The notes under the pieces were generated by a model. The model saw nothing but the letters and a program-made list of their open reading frames with translations, was not told the DNA's origin and made no database searches. Source: Stercorarius parasiticus (taxonomy: Eukaryota > Chordata > Aves > Charadriiformes > Stercorariidae). Taken from it: 64,000 nucleotides of DNA. Positions 31,901 to 45,460 of the stretch are shown here, piece by piece. The translations under genes and the position numbers were made by a program. Numbering within the stretch: the first letter of the stretch is position 1; each line of letters opens with the position of its first letter. The DNA lies in the NCBI GenBank assembly GCA_013396915.1, contig VWZL01000806.1, positions 887,081 to 951,080 of the forward strand, in the 5' to 3' direction.

Positions 31901-33350
31901 TGACCTAAACCTGCACAGGAGACTCCACCTGCACTGCAGCCCTCCTTAAGCATTGTTCGTGACCTGTCCCCCGATCTGCATGTTCATATTCCTCCCTTAT
32001 CATTGGCCATGCACCATCTCATGCTTAAATTTATCTCAATTACTTACTTTTGACAGGACTGTGTATCTTGTAACATTCTCCTGACCTTGTTAGCACTTTC
32101 ATCTTTTGTAAACAGTTCATCTATTTGTCACAGCGCTATGAAGTCTCTTTTGGTTGACACTTAAGGCAAAGCTTTTATTTGAGCAGTGAATGGCCTGAGC
32201 TGTGCTCCAGTGAAACTGACACCAGTGATACAGAAGCGTATCCCAAAATGAGTGCTGTAGCAATTTAGGATGTTATAATTTTAATGTAAGATATGGTCAA
32301 AAAATATCAGTATCCACAAAGTAATTGGAATACTTTCTTTTTCTTACAAATAGAATGAAACTGATTTCTTTATGGTTCTTTATTTGCTATAAAGGGAGCA
32401 TCTCTGTTTGTTATGTGTACTGCCATGACAAATAATATATGGCAGGATTAAAAAGGAGTGCCACCACTTAGTTTTTAAAAACATTTAATAGCCATTTGAC
32501 AGCTCTGTGTAGAGCAACAGCTCACATCACTGTAAACTGGTGGTTTTTTTGAATGTACATTTTACACCATCAATGTTCATCCAAGCATATGCATGCACTT
32601 AATATGTAAATCATATACAAGCCCGTTAAAAAATTCTTCCATATACTTCCAAATCTCAGCTGAAAGTACAGGAGTGATAATATATGCTGATCAGAAAATT
32701 CTGTAATTGGGTAAATAATAAAGAAGCTCCTGCATTGATAACTTATTAATTTTATTGTTAGTTGGCTGTATGGTTGACTAAATAGCTGAGACATGATCTG
32801 AACCCAATGTTTGAGACAGAAAGGTAATTAAAAATTTTAACACAGTTTTAAAAAGTGTCTAGACAATTCTAAATATTTATAGATGCTCTCTGTACGTATA
32901 TATCATACATATGTGCAAGTGCATATATCAGAGGAATGCTATTAAGATTATAGCAGGAAAGTGCAATGGGAAGTTAGAAACCATCAGATTTGACATCTGA
33001 TTCAATAATATTGAATTGCCACTTTCCCCCCTCCACTTGCATATGCTTTTTGTTAAAGGCTGTAATTATTATGATTACAGACCCCTTCCAATTCAGTGCA
33101 AAGAACATAAAGGGCTCACACCATGTGTGTGACTATTTTGTTTGCCCTGTGCAACCCAACACTTATTTACTGTTCTCTGAAAAGATTTAACAGATTTCTT
33201 CGTGGTTTTTTGATTTTTTTTTTTTCCCATTTCATCATTTTTGTATTTATAAGGTCTTTTGTAAGGATGACATTCTTTTGGGTGCATCTGCCTTAGTGCA
33301 TTCTCCTTTGACAGGAAATAAAATTCTGCTGTAGAAGGGAAGTGAGAAAC

Positions 33351-33376
33351 TGTGTGTGTGGGTGTGTGTCACACAC
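33351..33376. repeat. GT tract ending in its own complement
   Basis: (TG)5, then GG, then (TG)4-type sequence runs into CACACAC, so the last part (GTGTGTGT-CACACAC) can fold on itself. A simple dinucleotide repeat. Confidence 0.85.
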
Positions 33377-36300
33377 TCTTGTCTCAAAGAATCGCACTTC
33401 TGTTAGTGATTAAAGGTAACCAGCAGTCCTTCAGCAGATCTAAATTGGCAGGGGTGGCAATTACACTCTCTTTCTGTTTTTCCTGGCCAGATGAGCAGGC
33501 ATAGGTGGTTGTGATGAGAAGCAGGAAAAACTGAAAGAGGTATTTTATTTTTCAAGGAAGGGAAGAGGCCATCGGGTCAGTTCATGGTTTTAGCAGCCTG
33601 CACTGGGTGCAGTTGAGACCCTCTGTTTCAGCCCTTTGCAATGCCTGTGACTTGTGATGCCATGTAGGACTCGGGGCTGAATTCCTGGCTGTGTTTAAGA
33701 CAACGGCTCCCTTTTTCTCTGGCTTTGGTGGAGCAAAACTTTGATCCTATGTTTCCAGCTTAGAACAAATTCATAGTTTTGAGACATATGTGTTTTTCTC
33801 ATTATCAGGGTTACTTTAGATCATTTTACGATAAACTCCAGTAAACACAGAGTATTTAATGAAACAAAAAGACATCTTTTATAAGTGTTACTTCTGTGAA
33901 TACTGAATTAAATAATATATTAGAAAACTGAAGGAAATTTTGATTCTTTTGGGGTTTTGTTGCTCATGGTTTGTTTGGGAAGTAACGGTTTGCTCACATT
34001 TTTCATGTTGATAGTGACCTTCCTGATTTGATTTAAAAACAAATGGAGCAGAGAAAATTACTAAGGCACCCAAGCATGTTCTCAGCTTTGCCACGCTGAA
34101 ACATTTGTTTATTCTGCAGGGCTTCGGGAAGGCAGCCCAAAGGCTTTGCGGGATTGAGAACAACCATAAAAGATAGAACAGGTGGGAATGCCTGATCGTT
34201 CCCTGTAGCAGCTCTTAATATGCCACTGCTGAATCTTTGGGGAATTTTTGTAAAATACATGCATGCCAAACAAAATAAAAGTGATGCAGACTGTACGTCA
34301 ATGAGACGGGAATACAATTACTTGTTGTAGATGATGCTCAACAGTACTGCATCCATCTGCTCCGATTAAATGAAATGAGATGTACTTCAGTTTCTTTTGG
34401 TTAGATGACAACGGAACACATAACCACACGTGTTAGAATTATTGGTTACCAGAGGCGCTATTCAGATTATTCCATCTTCTTTATTCTTCCTCACCTTCAT
34501 TATTTTTAGGCTTGCTGTATGCACATCATAACTCCTGAATGCTGCAACCATGAACGCATCATTTAAAATAGCCCTGAGATAAATGCCCATGGGCTTTTAG
34601 CAGTCATTTAGAAATTATGACTTTTTTTTTTTAAAGCATCTTTTAAAAAACCCATTCTTTCATATAACTTCAAATGCAATAACTGAACCATAACGAGAGA
34701 AAAATAATTTAAGAAAGCTTCCAAAATGGTTTGCTATCTAAGGGAAATCAGCATAAATCTAAAACAGTAAAATTATTAATGTGGTGGTTTTGGTACCTCT
34801 GTTGAATAAGGTTGCTTATCTGTGTGTCATATAATCTTTAGTACTTTTCACTACTGTTAGGCTTCTGATCACAGAAACTTTAGTTGCTGGAGCAGAAAGT
34901 TTAGATTTATAGCTCTACTGTCAGTATAAAGTCACAAATGGATGTAGTCTGAAAAAAGGAGCGTGCATGGTTTGTTGTTGATGTGGTACAGGTACACCTT
35001 CAGTGCATTTTTCAGACAAAATTCCACTTTGGTTTTAAACCAACCTTTAAACTGTGTTCTCAATTTTTTCATGATTGCACGTTGACATATTTCGCAGCAA
35101 TGGTTGGTGCTTTGTGCATACAGTGCAATGTCAAAGAGTAGTTAGACGTGAAAAACGATGCAAAATTGTCCATGAAAAAGTGTGTTATTCTTCATTTCTT
35201 TCCCCATCTCCCCATGTGTTCTCAGTGTTGTGCTATCTGTGAAAAAGCAGCAGATTTTTTATTATTTTTTTTTTTTATGTGACAGAATGGGATTGTCTTA
35301 AATGAGCCAAATTCTTCCACTGGCCTGTGAAGGGCCATAGGGCCATAGGGACGGGAGTGAAAGCACAAAGTCTGAACAGTCACCTCACCTCACTCTATGA
35401 GTGGCTAATGGGGACGCTTCTTCACTAAACTTGGTAAGTGTGAACACTTCTGCAGAAGGTGAATCTGTTTATTTCTGCAGCTTTTGTACTGGCAGAGAGA
35501 TCACAGTTTTCAAACTTAAAAGAGAACCCAAGTGTAGGTTATCTGGAATATATTCTAAAATTAAATATCTCCCACGGGGCTTTCTGATTAAAAACCCTAT
35601 AAAAATTAAAATCTAAAATGACAGAGTGAAAACTTAAGTATAGTGGCTAGGTATGGCAAAGAGAGATAATATAACCTGCTTCTGAGCAATGTAAATTGAC
35701 TTCCGTACTACCAGGTTGCTGATGTTAACTACCCTTTATGTAAAGCTAGTTGCTTCATTGCAGCCACAGAAATCACTAAATATCTGTATGTTATTACCTT
35801 GAATTTTATGAGACTGTACCTCTAAATTCCTGCTTGTGCAGATGTGCTAAAGACATTTCTTAGAACTGGAAGCATTAGAAAATCAGTGATAAGAAAACCA
35901 AATACTCTGGATTTATTAGTTATGGTCCAGTGATGCCATGAATGGAGGCCTGCCTACTGGTTTTAGGTCCAAGCTGTTCACACAGAGTTCAGTTTTATCG
36001 CTTACATGTACCAGCCGGGTTTACTGCAAAAGCCTGTATTCCTTGTTCCACTGGGTAGTATAAATCTACTGTGCCTGCAACTTCTAAATTCTGAGTGAGA
36101 GACTGGAAAAGAAGGTGAATATGGTATGCTGCATATTCTATGTACTCATGTGCTGCAAATCAAAGGGCTTAGCTGAACTTCCTGCACTGAAAAACCTTTA
36201 ATTAGAGATCATAGTGGTGAGACTTCACAGCCAACCATTTTTAAACGACAGCTAGGTTGAATTTAGAGACAATTCCTTTTTCTAAGTTAATGGTCTGTAA

Positions 36301-39300
36301 AACAGCCATGAAAAAATGAAACTGTTTCAGAAACAGACCACAGATGGAAGAACCAGGAGTCTGAAGCATCTGAAGGCATGTAACCCTTGTGTTAAGGATA
36401 AAGTCAAAGCAATCTCTCTGAGACTGCATACAGTGTTTTAAGTCTCAGCTGGTAACTGTAGGCCAAGATCAAGTATGGAACATGAACCATAAGACACAGT
36501 TCCCCCTCCACTTTCAAGAAATATTTTTTTCTCTTTGAAAACAGCTCCAGCTCCAGGTCAGCCAGAGAAAATACAGTGCTGTCTCGTATGCAAACCACCT
36601 TTCACATCGCCCTTGTAACGTGCATAAAGCCTGGTGCAGATTGCCCAGTGTTATGCAGGAGAACCATGGTGCCACACCGGACTTCTTTGAAAAAGAAGAA
36701 ACTTCCCTAGGGCTGGCGCTATTATCCACTCCTTAGCTTCTTGACCAAGAGCAGAGTTCATGTAGAAATTTATTGGAGATGGAGCTGCTGTTGCAGCAAA
36801 TCCCATGCAAAGACCTACAGTCTTTTGTTAAGAACCAATTCCCACAAAAGCCTTTCTTTCTTGACTGGCTCAGAACTGTGGCAAAAAACTTCTTCATCAA
36901 GTGGCCTTAAATCCGTGATCCCTCCATCATGCCAGCCATTTTTTTTTATTGCAAGTGCAGAGACTCTTCGTAAGGCCCAGTGTGGCTTCTGGGCACAGGA
37001 ACCCTTGGGGACCACATTTTCCACAAACCTTTGCAGATGTAGTGAAACAAGCGCGTTTTATAAGAAAAGACTGGATGGGAGGAGGAAGGTCCGTGGGTAT
37101 CTAAGAAGATGAAGGCTATTCTGTGATGGAAAATAACTTTAAAGAGTATGTGAGGATGAGAGGTGTACAAGAAGTAAAGAAAACAGAAATGTCTGTAAGT
37201 GTAGTTGAAAAACCAGCTCTTCAGATCTTCAGGGATTTGAGGAGAATGTTTCATTTAAATTAGAAGGTAAGCAGTCCATGGAGGTACTGGCAATACCAGG
37301 GTGATGGAGGAGGAGTCTAAATATAGTTACTTGCCCCGAGTCCAACGTGAGTTGGTGACGGGACTTGAGGAGGCTGTAACTGTGTCAGGAGATGAGGAAG
37401 ATGCAGAGAATAGATTTGTGCCAGGCAGAGAAATCTCACACAGTTGCCTGAAAAATTAAACTGTTTGTAATAAGATTTTAGGAGTCAAATTAAGAGATTG
37501 TGGCTGCATTGTAGGACCACATTAGAGTCTGGAAAAGGATGATTAGAAGAGCAGCTTTTTCTGGTTTTATGGCAGTCAAGTACGTAGCCTTAACCGTTAA
37601 CAAACACCATACTTGATGGGAGAGTCTACCTTTCAAAATTTGTAAGAATTTCAGGCACAGCAGGACTCAAAAGTGAAAGCTTTAAACAATCAATTATAAA
37701 AGCAAAAAAGTGAAAGCCTCAGACACAGTAAAAATTGAGGGGCCCATGCAAGCTTTCTTGCTTCCTGCTGAGCACAGCTTTAATGAGTCACGAGCAGGGA
37801 AAGGCAGCCGCAGTGATGAATTCAGGGAAAGGACACTTGGGGTTTAATTTAAAATTTCTTCTGAGGGGGGAAAGTTCTGGCTCGGGCAAGAGGTTCCTGC
37901 CCAGCTGGCAACCATGTGTGGGCAGGACCTGCTGTCCCATCCGCGGGAGTGAACACGTGTCACAGGCTTCTTGTAACTGCCCTGTGATTTACTACTACTT
38001 GCTGCATTGAAAATGTGAGATCTGGTTTTGGTTTGGCTTGCGACGCAGCATTTTAATAACTCAAGTGGCAAACTTGTCCATGTGTAATATGATCCTTTCA
38101 GTCAAAATATCTGCTTGATTGTATTTAGCTGAGATTTTTTAAGGCTGCTCTTGTTAATATGTGCTTGAATTTGTAGTAGCCCTTTTATAGTCTGAGATGA
38201 TGGATTGAAGTATCTGATTCCTCTTTGCTTGTGTTATTTATATACTTCTCTGATCTCCCCTTGCTAATTTCCCCTCTAAATTAATAATTTCTAATCTTTT
38301 TCAGCTAGAAAGCTCCTGATGTCGCTGAATAATTTTTTCTTTGTCCCTCAAGCTCTTCTGGTTTTGCTGTGTTTCCCTGGCATTGGTTGATCTCTGGAAG
38401 TAGATTGCTGAATCCTCACTTGTGACTAGCTCAGGAGGAGGAAGCCTGTCTTCTTTGCCCTTTATAAAGTGCTCATGGTTTACATACAGGTCTTATGGAC
38501 TGCTTTGCTTTAAAGTATAAGGTGATCAAAAACACAGTGGCAAATGAGAGGTAAATCAAACTCTCCTGTCTTGCATAGCGGGTTTGAAGGATTTTAGCCC
38601 AGAACTGAATAATATAACAGAATTCAAAACCGCGTACCCTTCACCAGGGTCATCATTCAACCCTGTTTGAGTTACTACTGTGCAGCAGCTCTGACAGAGC
38701 AACCGTGAGTCTGGAAAGCCTGGAAATTTCCATAGCACATATGCACAGAGAGTGAGTACCATAATTCTGGAAAATATTGGATTTACTGTGCACACATTGC
38801 ACAGTGTATTCACTCATGCAACATATCCTGAAGGCTTTGGATTTACCGCACATATGCAATGCAGCAGGTATTCATATTTTCCATCTGGGAATTTCTTGAA
38901 AGAAATAGAGAAGCTTTAACTTTCTTTTTCCAAATACTTAAGCTGTCTCCTCCTTTCTTGAGCTGTAAGAATCCAAAAGGATCCTCAGCAATCAGAGCTA
39001 ACAGTTGAAGACAACCAGGGAGACTGCAAACAAATGCAAATCTCTCCAGCATGCGTAAGGCACTTTGGTTAGGACTGTCTTCCCTGGCAAAGTGGCCACA
39101 AAGTCAGGGACTAAGACACTGCAAAATCACAAGTGAGAAAAGGTAACTGTAGTGTTTACATCTGGGCAACAGGTTGAGGTCTATTTTATACCTCCACCCA
39201 TGGTTCATCTCAAGTAAAACTGGCCAGATGTTTAATAGCTTAAGGGTTCAGGGTTTTGTTTTTTTTTTTTAAATATTTAGTCAATAGGAACTGAACAAAT

Positions 39301-39712
39301 ATTATAGAAACATTTAACATTTAATCCTCTGCTCTACTAGGATTACAGTGTCCCAACAACGTCAGCTCCATTCTTCCCCCTTCCATGCCATCTTCACAGC
39401 AATTAATAACAAAAAGTGTTGTTATTCTCTGCTTCCCTCATTCTAACAGAATGGCTAAATACATCTGAGCAAATGTTTCCTATCCAGGCTCAGAACCCAG
39501 CAACATAGTTTTAGTTTTTGCATTGCTTGGTGGCAGATCCTTCTGAAATCTCTGACAGGCCTGGAACTGAGATACACCTAACTTCCTCCCAGCCCTTTTA
39601 AGCAGCATTAAGTGAGTCATGATCAATAAAATATGCAAATATCGAACATTTTAAGGTCATATTTTTGGTACAAAACAATTGGAATTAGCACAATTTAATG
39701 TTGTCTCCCATA

Positions 39713-39740
39713 TTTCTTTCTTCCTTTTTTTTTTTTTTCT
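39713..39740. repeat. Homopyrimidine tract
   Basis: An uninterrupted C/T run of 28 bases, mostly T. It begins a longer stretch with strong pyrimidine bias on the + strand. Confidence 0.85.
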
Positions 39741-41344
39741 CATGTCACTAGATTTGCCATTTATTTTAGGGTGGGTTTTTTCCCCACACCAATGTCGGAT
39801 TGCATTATCATTCTCTCATTTTTCTTGTCTTCTTCAGATGGCTTGTATTTGTTCCTCCTCTCCTTTCTTAGATTTCTTATTTTCTCTTTCTCTTTGCTGA
39901 GCCGTTTTCCAGATAACCACCTCTCTTTTTCATTCCAGGACACAATATTTTAACTCCCTCCTCCATCTACACAGATTTCCATTTAACTTCCTCCATTTCC
40001 TTTGCATAAGAGTTCTAAGAGACATCTGAAATCAGTGACCCAACTGGTAATACGAAAATGCCTGTCAGGACAGCATGGTGAGTCTCTCTTGCTTTAAAAG
40101 TACATCAGAACCAACGGAAGTTGCATGTCTTCCTTTGCTGTTTATTGCTTTCCAACATCACAAACGTTTATCTTGTTTTGTCTGACCAAGACTTAAGAAA
40201 TTAATGTCAATCTGATAAAATATAACATCAAAGATCATTTAGTAAGTTAAGTTCGCAGAAACTTGCTGGCCACGACTTTTACCTCAGTATTTGAAGAAAT
40301 GAAAATAGGGTACTGAAGACATTTCTGGGCCCTGCCATGCAATTTTATTGCACTAGATGTCACTGTTATACTTCTTAAAATATGGTGGGCATATTTTACT
40401 GCATGCCTCATGCTCAGACTCTTAAAAGTCTGTTGTGTATGAGAAGGTGCAACCAGCAGTGCATTTTCATAGCACAGCACTGCCTGAAAGTATTCTTTTG
40501 TTTTGGTTTGTGTCTAAGCCATTGCTCCTGTATAGAGAATGGAAAATACTTCTTCTTTTCAGAGCCAAAGACATCCTAATCAGTGTAGATGTGAATGCTC
40601 TCCAAACAATTTCAGTGCAAATGCTTTTTAGTTTCCAAAAGAAGATTTGTATCAGTGAATGATACTGAGAAATAGTACAGCAATTGCCACATTGGCTAAT
40701 GAAAAGTAGAAGCTTGGCTTCATCCCTCTGCTTTTTAAATGCACAGAGATGAGCCAAAAAAAATACAAAGCCATTATATTGGTGGAAACCACTAATATAC
40801 AAGAAGATGAATTCCATACTTGGCTTTTTCTTTAGCTAAACTTCTACCTGAGGGTGTAAAAATCTGGTAGGTGTCAATCCTGGATGAACATTCCTGCCAC
40901 TACCTGAGAAATAATATTAGATAATAAGCAGTAATTGATAAGATTGATTTGTCTTAATGTTGAAGGTTTGTTCTGAGAAAGAGAAAATTGCAAGGACATA
41001 AACTGGGTTCTCCTCAACTGGAGGTGCATGAGAGAGTTATGACTGAAATAAATGCATTTGCTGAGGCTTACCTGTTTCTCTAGCCTAGCTTTCCCTCTTT
41101 TCCACACACAGTTGAAACCATGGCAAACTGTTGGTCCCTCAGAAGTTCAAATAGATTTATTTTTCTCTGAAATAATCCTCTGTTTTCATCTGCCTTCTGG
41201 TTGTTTCTCCTCCAGTCAGTCATGTATCTCTTTGATTTTTACCTCTTGCTCTTTCCAGGCATCCTTTATTTATCCCATGTGGCTCATGTGGCCTCCATCA
41301 CCCACCACTTCTGAGTATTTAAAAGCAATACAGACAGATTCCTC

Positions 41345-41362
41345 TCTTTCTTTCTTTCTTTC
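41345..41362. repeat. (TTTC)n microsatellite
   Basis: About four tandem TTTC units inside a 24-base pure pyrimidine run (41339-41362). A short GTAA repeat (AAGTAAGTAAGT) follows near 41380-41391. Confidence 0.85.
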
Positions 41363-43720
41363 ATTCCAGCCTGTTAGATAAGTAAGTAAGTCAAGTGGTA
41401 GATCAGTTTTGGGGGTGTGTGCTGAACTACCTCATGTACTTCTCAAAAAATGAATTTTGCCATGCCATGGGAGATAAGGTAGGACTAGTTAGATGCTGCT
41501 ATGGAAAGGGCTTGCAGGCTGAATTTTGGAGCTACAAGTGGAACTACATCACACCGCCTTTGCTATCTCAAAATTTCTGGCACTGGAAGTGTATATAGCA
41601 AAGCCATAGCCACTCTGTTGCCTCTCAGGGTACACTTTCAGAAAGCAGCCTAACTTGCCTATGCTTAGAGACGGACAATATCTTTGTGTGTGTATGACGT
41701 GTATGAGAGATAAAGGGTTTAATGAAAGTAAGATGTCAATTTTTTCAACAAGGTCTGAAATAGGTAGTATTTCATGTTATCCTGCCTTTTCTGTTTATAC
41801 TCTACACTGACAGAAAATCAAGGAGAACAAGTAGTTCATATCTCACTTGGAGCAAAGTTTACCCCAAACTGCTTTTTAGATTTCTTACGTGCTTGAGCTC
41901 CTGCGTACAAAAATTGTCATTGTCTTTGCATACAGGCCTTACATGAAGATCTCTGATCATCTTTTCTGTCTGGTTCAAATTTATCTGAAGGCTTTGCATC
42001 TGCTGCTTCATTATCATTCACTCGAGAACTGTATTATTAACGATCACTAGGCTTTTCCTTTGAAATTCTTTTTCATTCACAATTCAGCAATTCACATACA
42101 TACACAGAAAAGTGATCTTCAGTACCAACATTAAGTAGATATCCAAACTTAATGCTTAAAAAGAGGACATAAACCCACTAAATTATTTCATACTCACTTA
42201 ATTGTTGCATTTGAAAGAAAACAAAGCAGTTTGAAGTATTTATTTGTTTGTCTAAATGTTCAGGGAGACTTGCCTTGCTTTCAGCTAAACAAAAGCAGAG
42301 ACATTTTTGGCTTTGATCTTTCCTTATGGCCAAAAGCAGACAGAAAAATATAAAGACACTGTCTGTTCCACCTGTTGGATTTGTAATATCCTTGAATATT
42401 ATCATCAGGCAAAGTAGGCTCTTCTTCAGCAAAAAACCCGCACTTATTATTATAAGAAGTGTATTGATCAAAATTATAGAGGGGATTATACTTAATTATG
42501 CTTGACTTTCCTTAAATTGGAATGACTTTTAGTGTTAAGGTTTCACAATATGGTCTTTTAAGAGCATTTTCCATCTTTATGTGCGATGTACAGCATTGCA
42601 TATAACTACAATCCTAGCGAGAAAAAGACACTTCTCCCACAGGTATTATGCCGCTGTAGCAATTATCCTGAACAATAACAGGCTGCAAAGAATTAAACTC
42701 CGCTTCCTCCTCATGCAGATTCTGAGCTGCACGTCTGAACCATTTAAAAAAAAGGCAAATCCTTCCAGGCAGACAGTCCATTACTCAGCCAGCTGAGTGC
42801 ACAGGCCAGAGCCAGAGGGCAAACTTTCACTTGACTAGGTCACTTATTTACTCTTACCATATGCGTTGTTTACAGAAGGAGGAGGATTTTTAAAATGACT
42901 CACAAATTTCCTAGCTCGGTTGGCACGTAAGAGATTTCGATCCAGGCTACTTCAGCAGTATTGAAATCCATAATTAACAGCAGTAAATTCTGTAAGAAAG
43001 GAAGACTTTTTTAGTTTTTTTTTTGGTTTTGGTTTTTGGGTTTTTTTTTGCCTCTGTGTTCGTTTTGTGACATTTGATTTTCTCACTTAACAATTTTGGT
43101 TTTATAGACTGCTAAATCTATACCAATCTTGCAAATGGTGTAAAGTTATGCAGATTTCAAGCTATGTTTTCACGCCAAATCTCATACAAACTGTATGTCC
43201 TACTTAAGTCCTGTCTTGCCCCATCTCTGCTGAGGGGAAAAAAGTTGTCTGTGACTGGAAGTTGTGCATGCTGCTGTAGGCTGCGTATGTTCCTCTGTAT
43301 GTTTATTCTTTCCTTATGCTCAGATACCAGATGGCTCGTGCAACAAGCAATTGAAGGAGTTCAGTAATCTTGGTCATATTTAAAACAGATCGAAGGCGAT
43401 GGCAAAAATAAACAGAATATGCTGCTTAATATTGCTGATGAAGGGAAGTAAATGTATTGCATGTTATAGTGAAATTATTTCCAGACTGTTGTACAAAGCT
43501 CTCTGCCTCACAAAATGTAAATATAAAACATAAGTTGCCAAAACCCTAACTGAAATTCCTCTATAGGAGGAGATAGTAGTATCTTCCTGTCAGCATACAG
43601 TATACTTTTAAAGTAGTATAGGGTTGCTTTTACATAGTGTTTAAAATAATTCTTAGGAAACTTTTGGGAAAAATGATGTCTGCTATGAACAGATGCTGGT
43701 TAAACTAAGTACATACAAAC

Positions 43721-43759
43721 ATAAATATATCTATAATATATATATTTATATATGTATTT
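43721..43759. repeat. AT-rich TATA-type microsatellite
   Basis: Degenerate (TA)n with small interruptions over about 40 bases. A likely polymorphic simple repeat. Confidence 0.8.
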
Positions 43760-44129
43760 TGCCTTCAAGTAAATTTGAACCTTTATGAGAAGTGGATGCA
43801 TTCTTACTGGGATCTTAGATTGGATGTTTTCAGATATGAGAGTACAGCAGTCATTAAAACTTATTTTAAGGTTATGTCTGCATTGTATCAGAGGTGCCTC
43901 AACATTACAAAAAAGATGTTCTTCATAACATTGATAAAATAGTTGTATCCCTACATGGAGAGAGATAACAGGAACATAGGAGTTTTTTGTGGAGTTATGA
44001 TTAATTGCCATCATCTTGCAATGTTACCTTAAGGTTAATGCATATATACCATTTGAATTTTCTTTTGCAAGTAGAAAGTAGCCACTGAGGAATTCAGTGA
44101 AACTTAGGCATGTAGTCAAACCTACGCAC

Positions 44130-45210
44130 TTAGGTAAGTATCTTGCCAAGCAGTCGTTGTTAAGGTGTGCAGGCCCTGGCATGGGGTTTGGCTGGCTGAG
44201 CAGACCACGAGAAACCACTGGACACAGCATGAGAAACTGCTGAACATAAATAACAGAGCAAGAGGCTCACGAAGTTGTGTATAGCACCTCGAGGAAGGAC
44301 AGGATTTCACAACTAGTTAAGTGGAAGTGATGTGAGAGATTTCACGCGCAATTTTAGAGGAGCACTGGGGACATTTTGGAGACTGCAATCTTGCAAGGCC
44401 AACAGCACCTAGGTATAACCTTATCAGAAGTACTGCTTAAGGCTGACGTGACCTAGAGAGGGATTAAGGTTGGTGGGGGAAGAACAATTGCCAGTCAATT
44501 GCAAGCAAGCTTGTCAGTACTCTTGTCAGGCTGAGCCCAGAGCCTGATCACTGCGGGATTTTCTTGTTACTATTAAGTCCTACTATTAAATATTTTCTCC
44601 TTCTTTACACTGTGTGTGTGCATACATGTGTACGAAGCCTGTAAGAGGTCCAAGTGCCAGCAGCTGGAAAAGGGGCCACCGGTGCCTTTAGACTGGGCAT
44701 GTGTGTGTTTTTCCCCAGTGAACATCAGTCCTCTGTGCGTGTGTGTGTGTATTTATGTGTAATTCGCTAGGGAACTTCAACATTCACTGGTTGGCGAGTA
44801 AGGGGCCCAGGGGTTAGCCGTGGATATTAGAGGGAATTAAAGCCTGTATTATCCATGGAAAAAGTGTCAGGCTTGTCAGTGTGACTGTTTTCATGAGCGA
44901 AGTCCAAAGCTGACCAACTGGAGAGGAGGAACAAGCCCTGGCTATCTGTGGCTATCATTTGTGTGAGTAAGATTGGGGTTCATGTGGGTGCCGGAAAAGG
45001 TACTGTTCTGCCTGTGTTAGTCTGTGTGAGAGGCAATGTTAGTATCGAGTGTGTGTGTGTCTGCGCCTTGCTGCTGGCCAGACCTGCAGAGGGGAAAAGC
45101 AGCAGCGCATCTATTGATCTGGGATGGGAGAAACCTTCTGGGTCTGAGAGCACAGAGAATTTAGCTCTGGCGGATTGAGAAAGAGGGGTGCCCCAGGTCC
45201 TGAAGCGCAT
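44130..45210 (+). mobile_element. Possible LTR retroelement remnant (solo LTR plus leader)
   Basis: The composition differs from the flanks. Signs seen: ATTAAA at 44585-44590 followed about 20 bases later by a (TG)5 run; repeated GT clusters at about 44611-44620, 44699-44709, 44736-44752 and 45050-45060; and a CA at 44785-44786 two bases before TGGTTGGCGAG (44788-44798), which sits where a tRNA primer-binding site follows an LTR. A GTAAGG donor-like sequence lies right after it. No gag or pol similarity is found, so at most one LTR and some leader sequence remain. The start and end coordinates are approximate, no target-site duplication was found, and the matching tRNA is not identified. If it is viral in origin, it is an old inactive endogenous copy. 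Confidence 0.4.
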
Positions 45211-45426
45211 TTCATTCAGCCACTCCTTAGTGGTCATGAAGTTTAACTTCAGTTTCATGTTAAATACACACTTACCAGGATTAGCTACAAGAGACCAGAA
45301 TCAAGAACCACTTGTCACGTTGCTGAGGACTGCAAAGATGTGTCTGGAAAGATGGAAGTTTATTCCTGAATGCATAATATTTTTGGGGTAGCTTTATGAG
45401 ACTTTACCATCTCTGAAAAAGACTGA

Positions 45427-45460
45427 TTTTTTTTTTTCTTTTTTTTTCTTTTTCCCCCCT
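45427..45460. repeat. 34-base homopyrimidine tract
   Basis: An unbroken T/C run, mainly T with single C interruptions, ending in a C6 block. Such tracts can form triplex DNA. It lies about 220 bases past the possible LTR remnant; it could be a decayed tail or a simple repeat. Confidence 0.85.

Larger units (their letters stand above)
27231..44129. other. Intergenic sequence, no gene recognised
   Basis: AT-rich DNA without a convincing coding region. It holds AT microsatellites (28953-28992, 43721-43759), a GT tract (33351-33376), a (TTTC)n tract (41345-41362), a pyrimidine-rich zone (about 39710-40010), and three motif-dense patches that resemble regulatory DNA (27.24-27.56, 30.34-30.78, 37.73-38.06 kb). 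Open frames of up to 123 codons (for example 36741-37112) lie in slightly more GC-rich patches but match no family I know. Confidence 0.65.

Noticed and set aside
36741..37254. Overlapping frames of 100-123 codons on both strands
   Set aside because: They overlap each other on opposite strands, match no known domain and have no convincing splice context.
44600..45065. CRISPR-like repetition suggested by recurrent GT clusters
   Set aside because: The clusters are simple dinucleotide runs at irregular spacing without conserved repeats or spacers, in a vertebrate genome.
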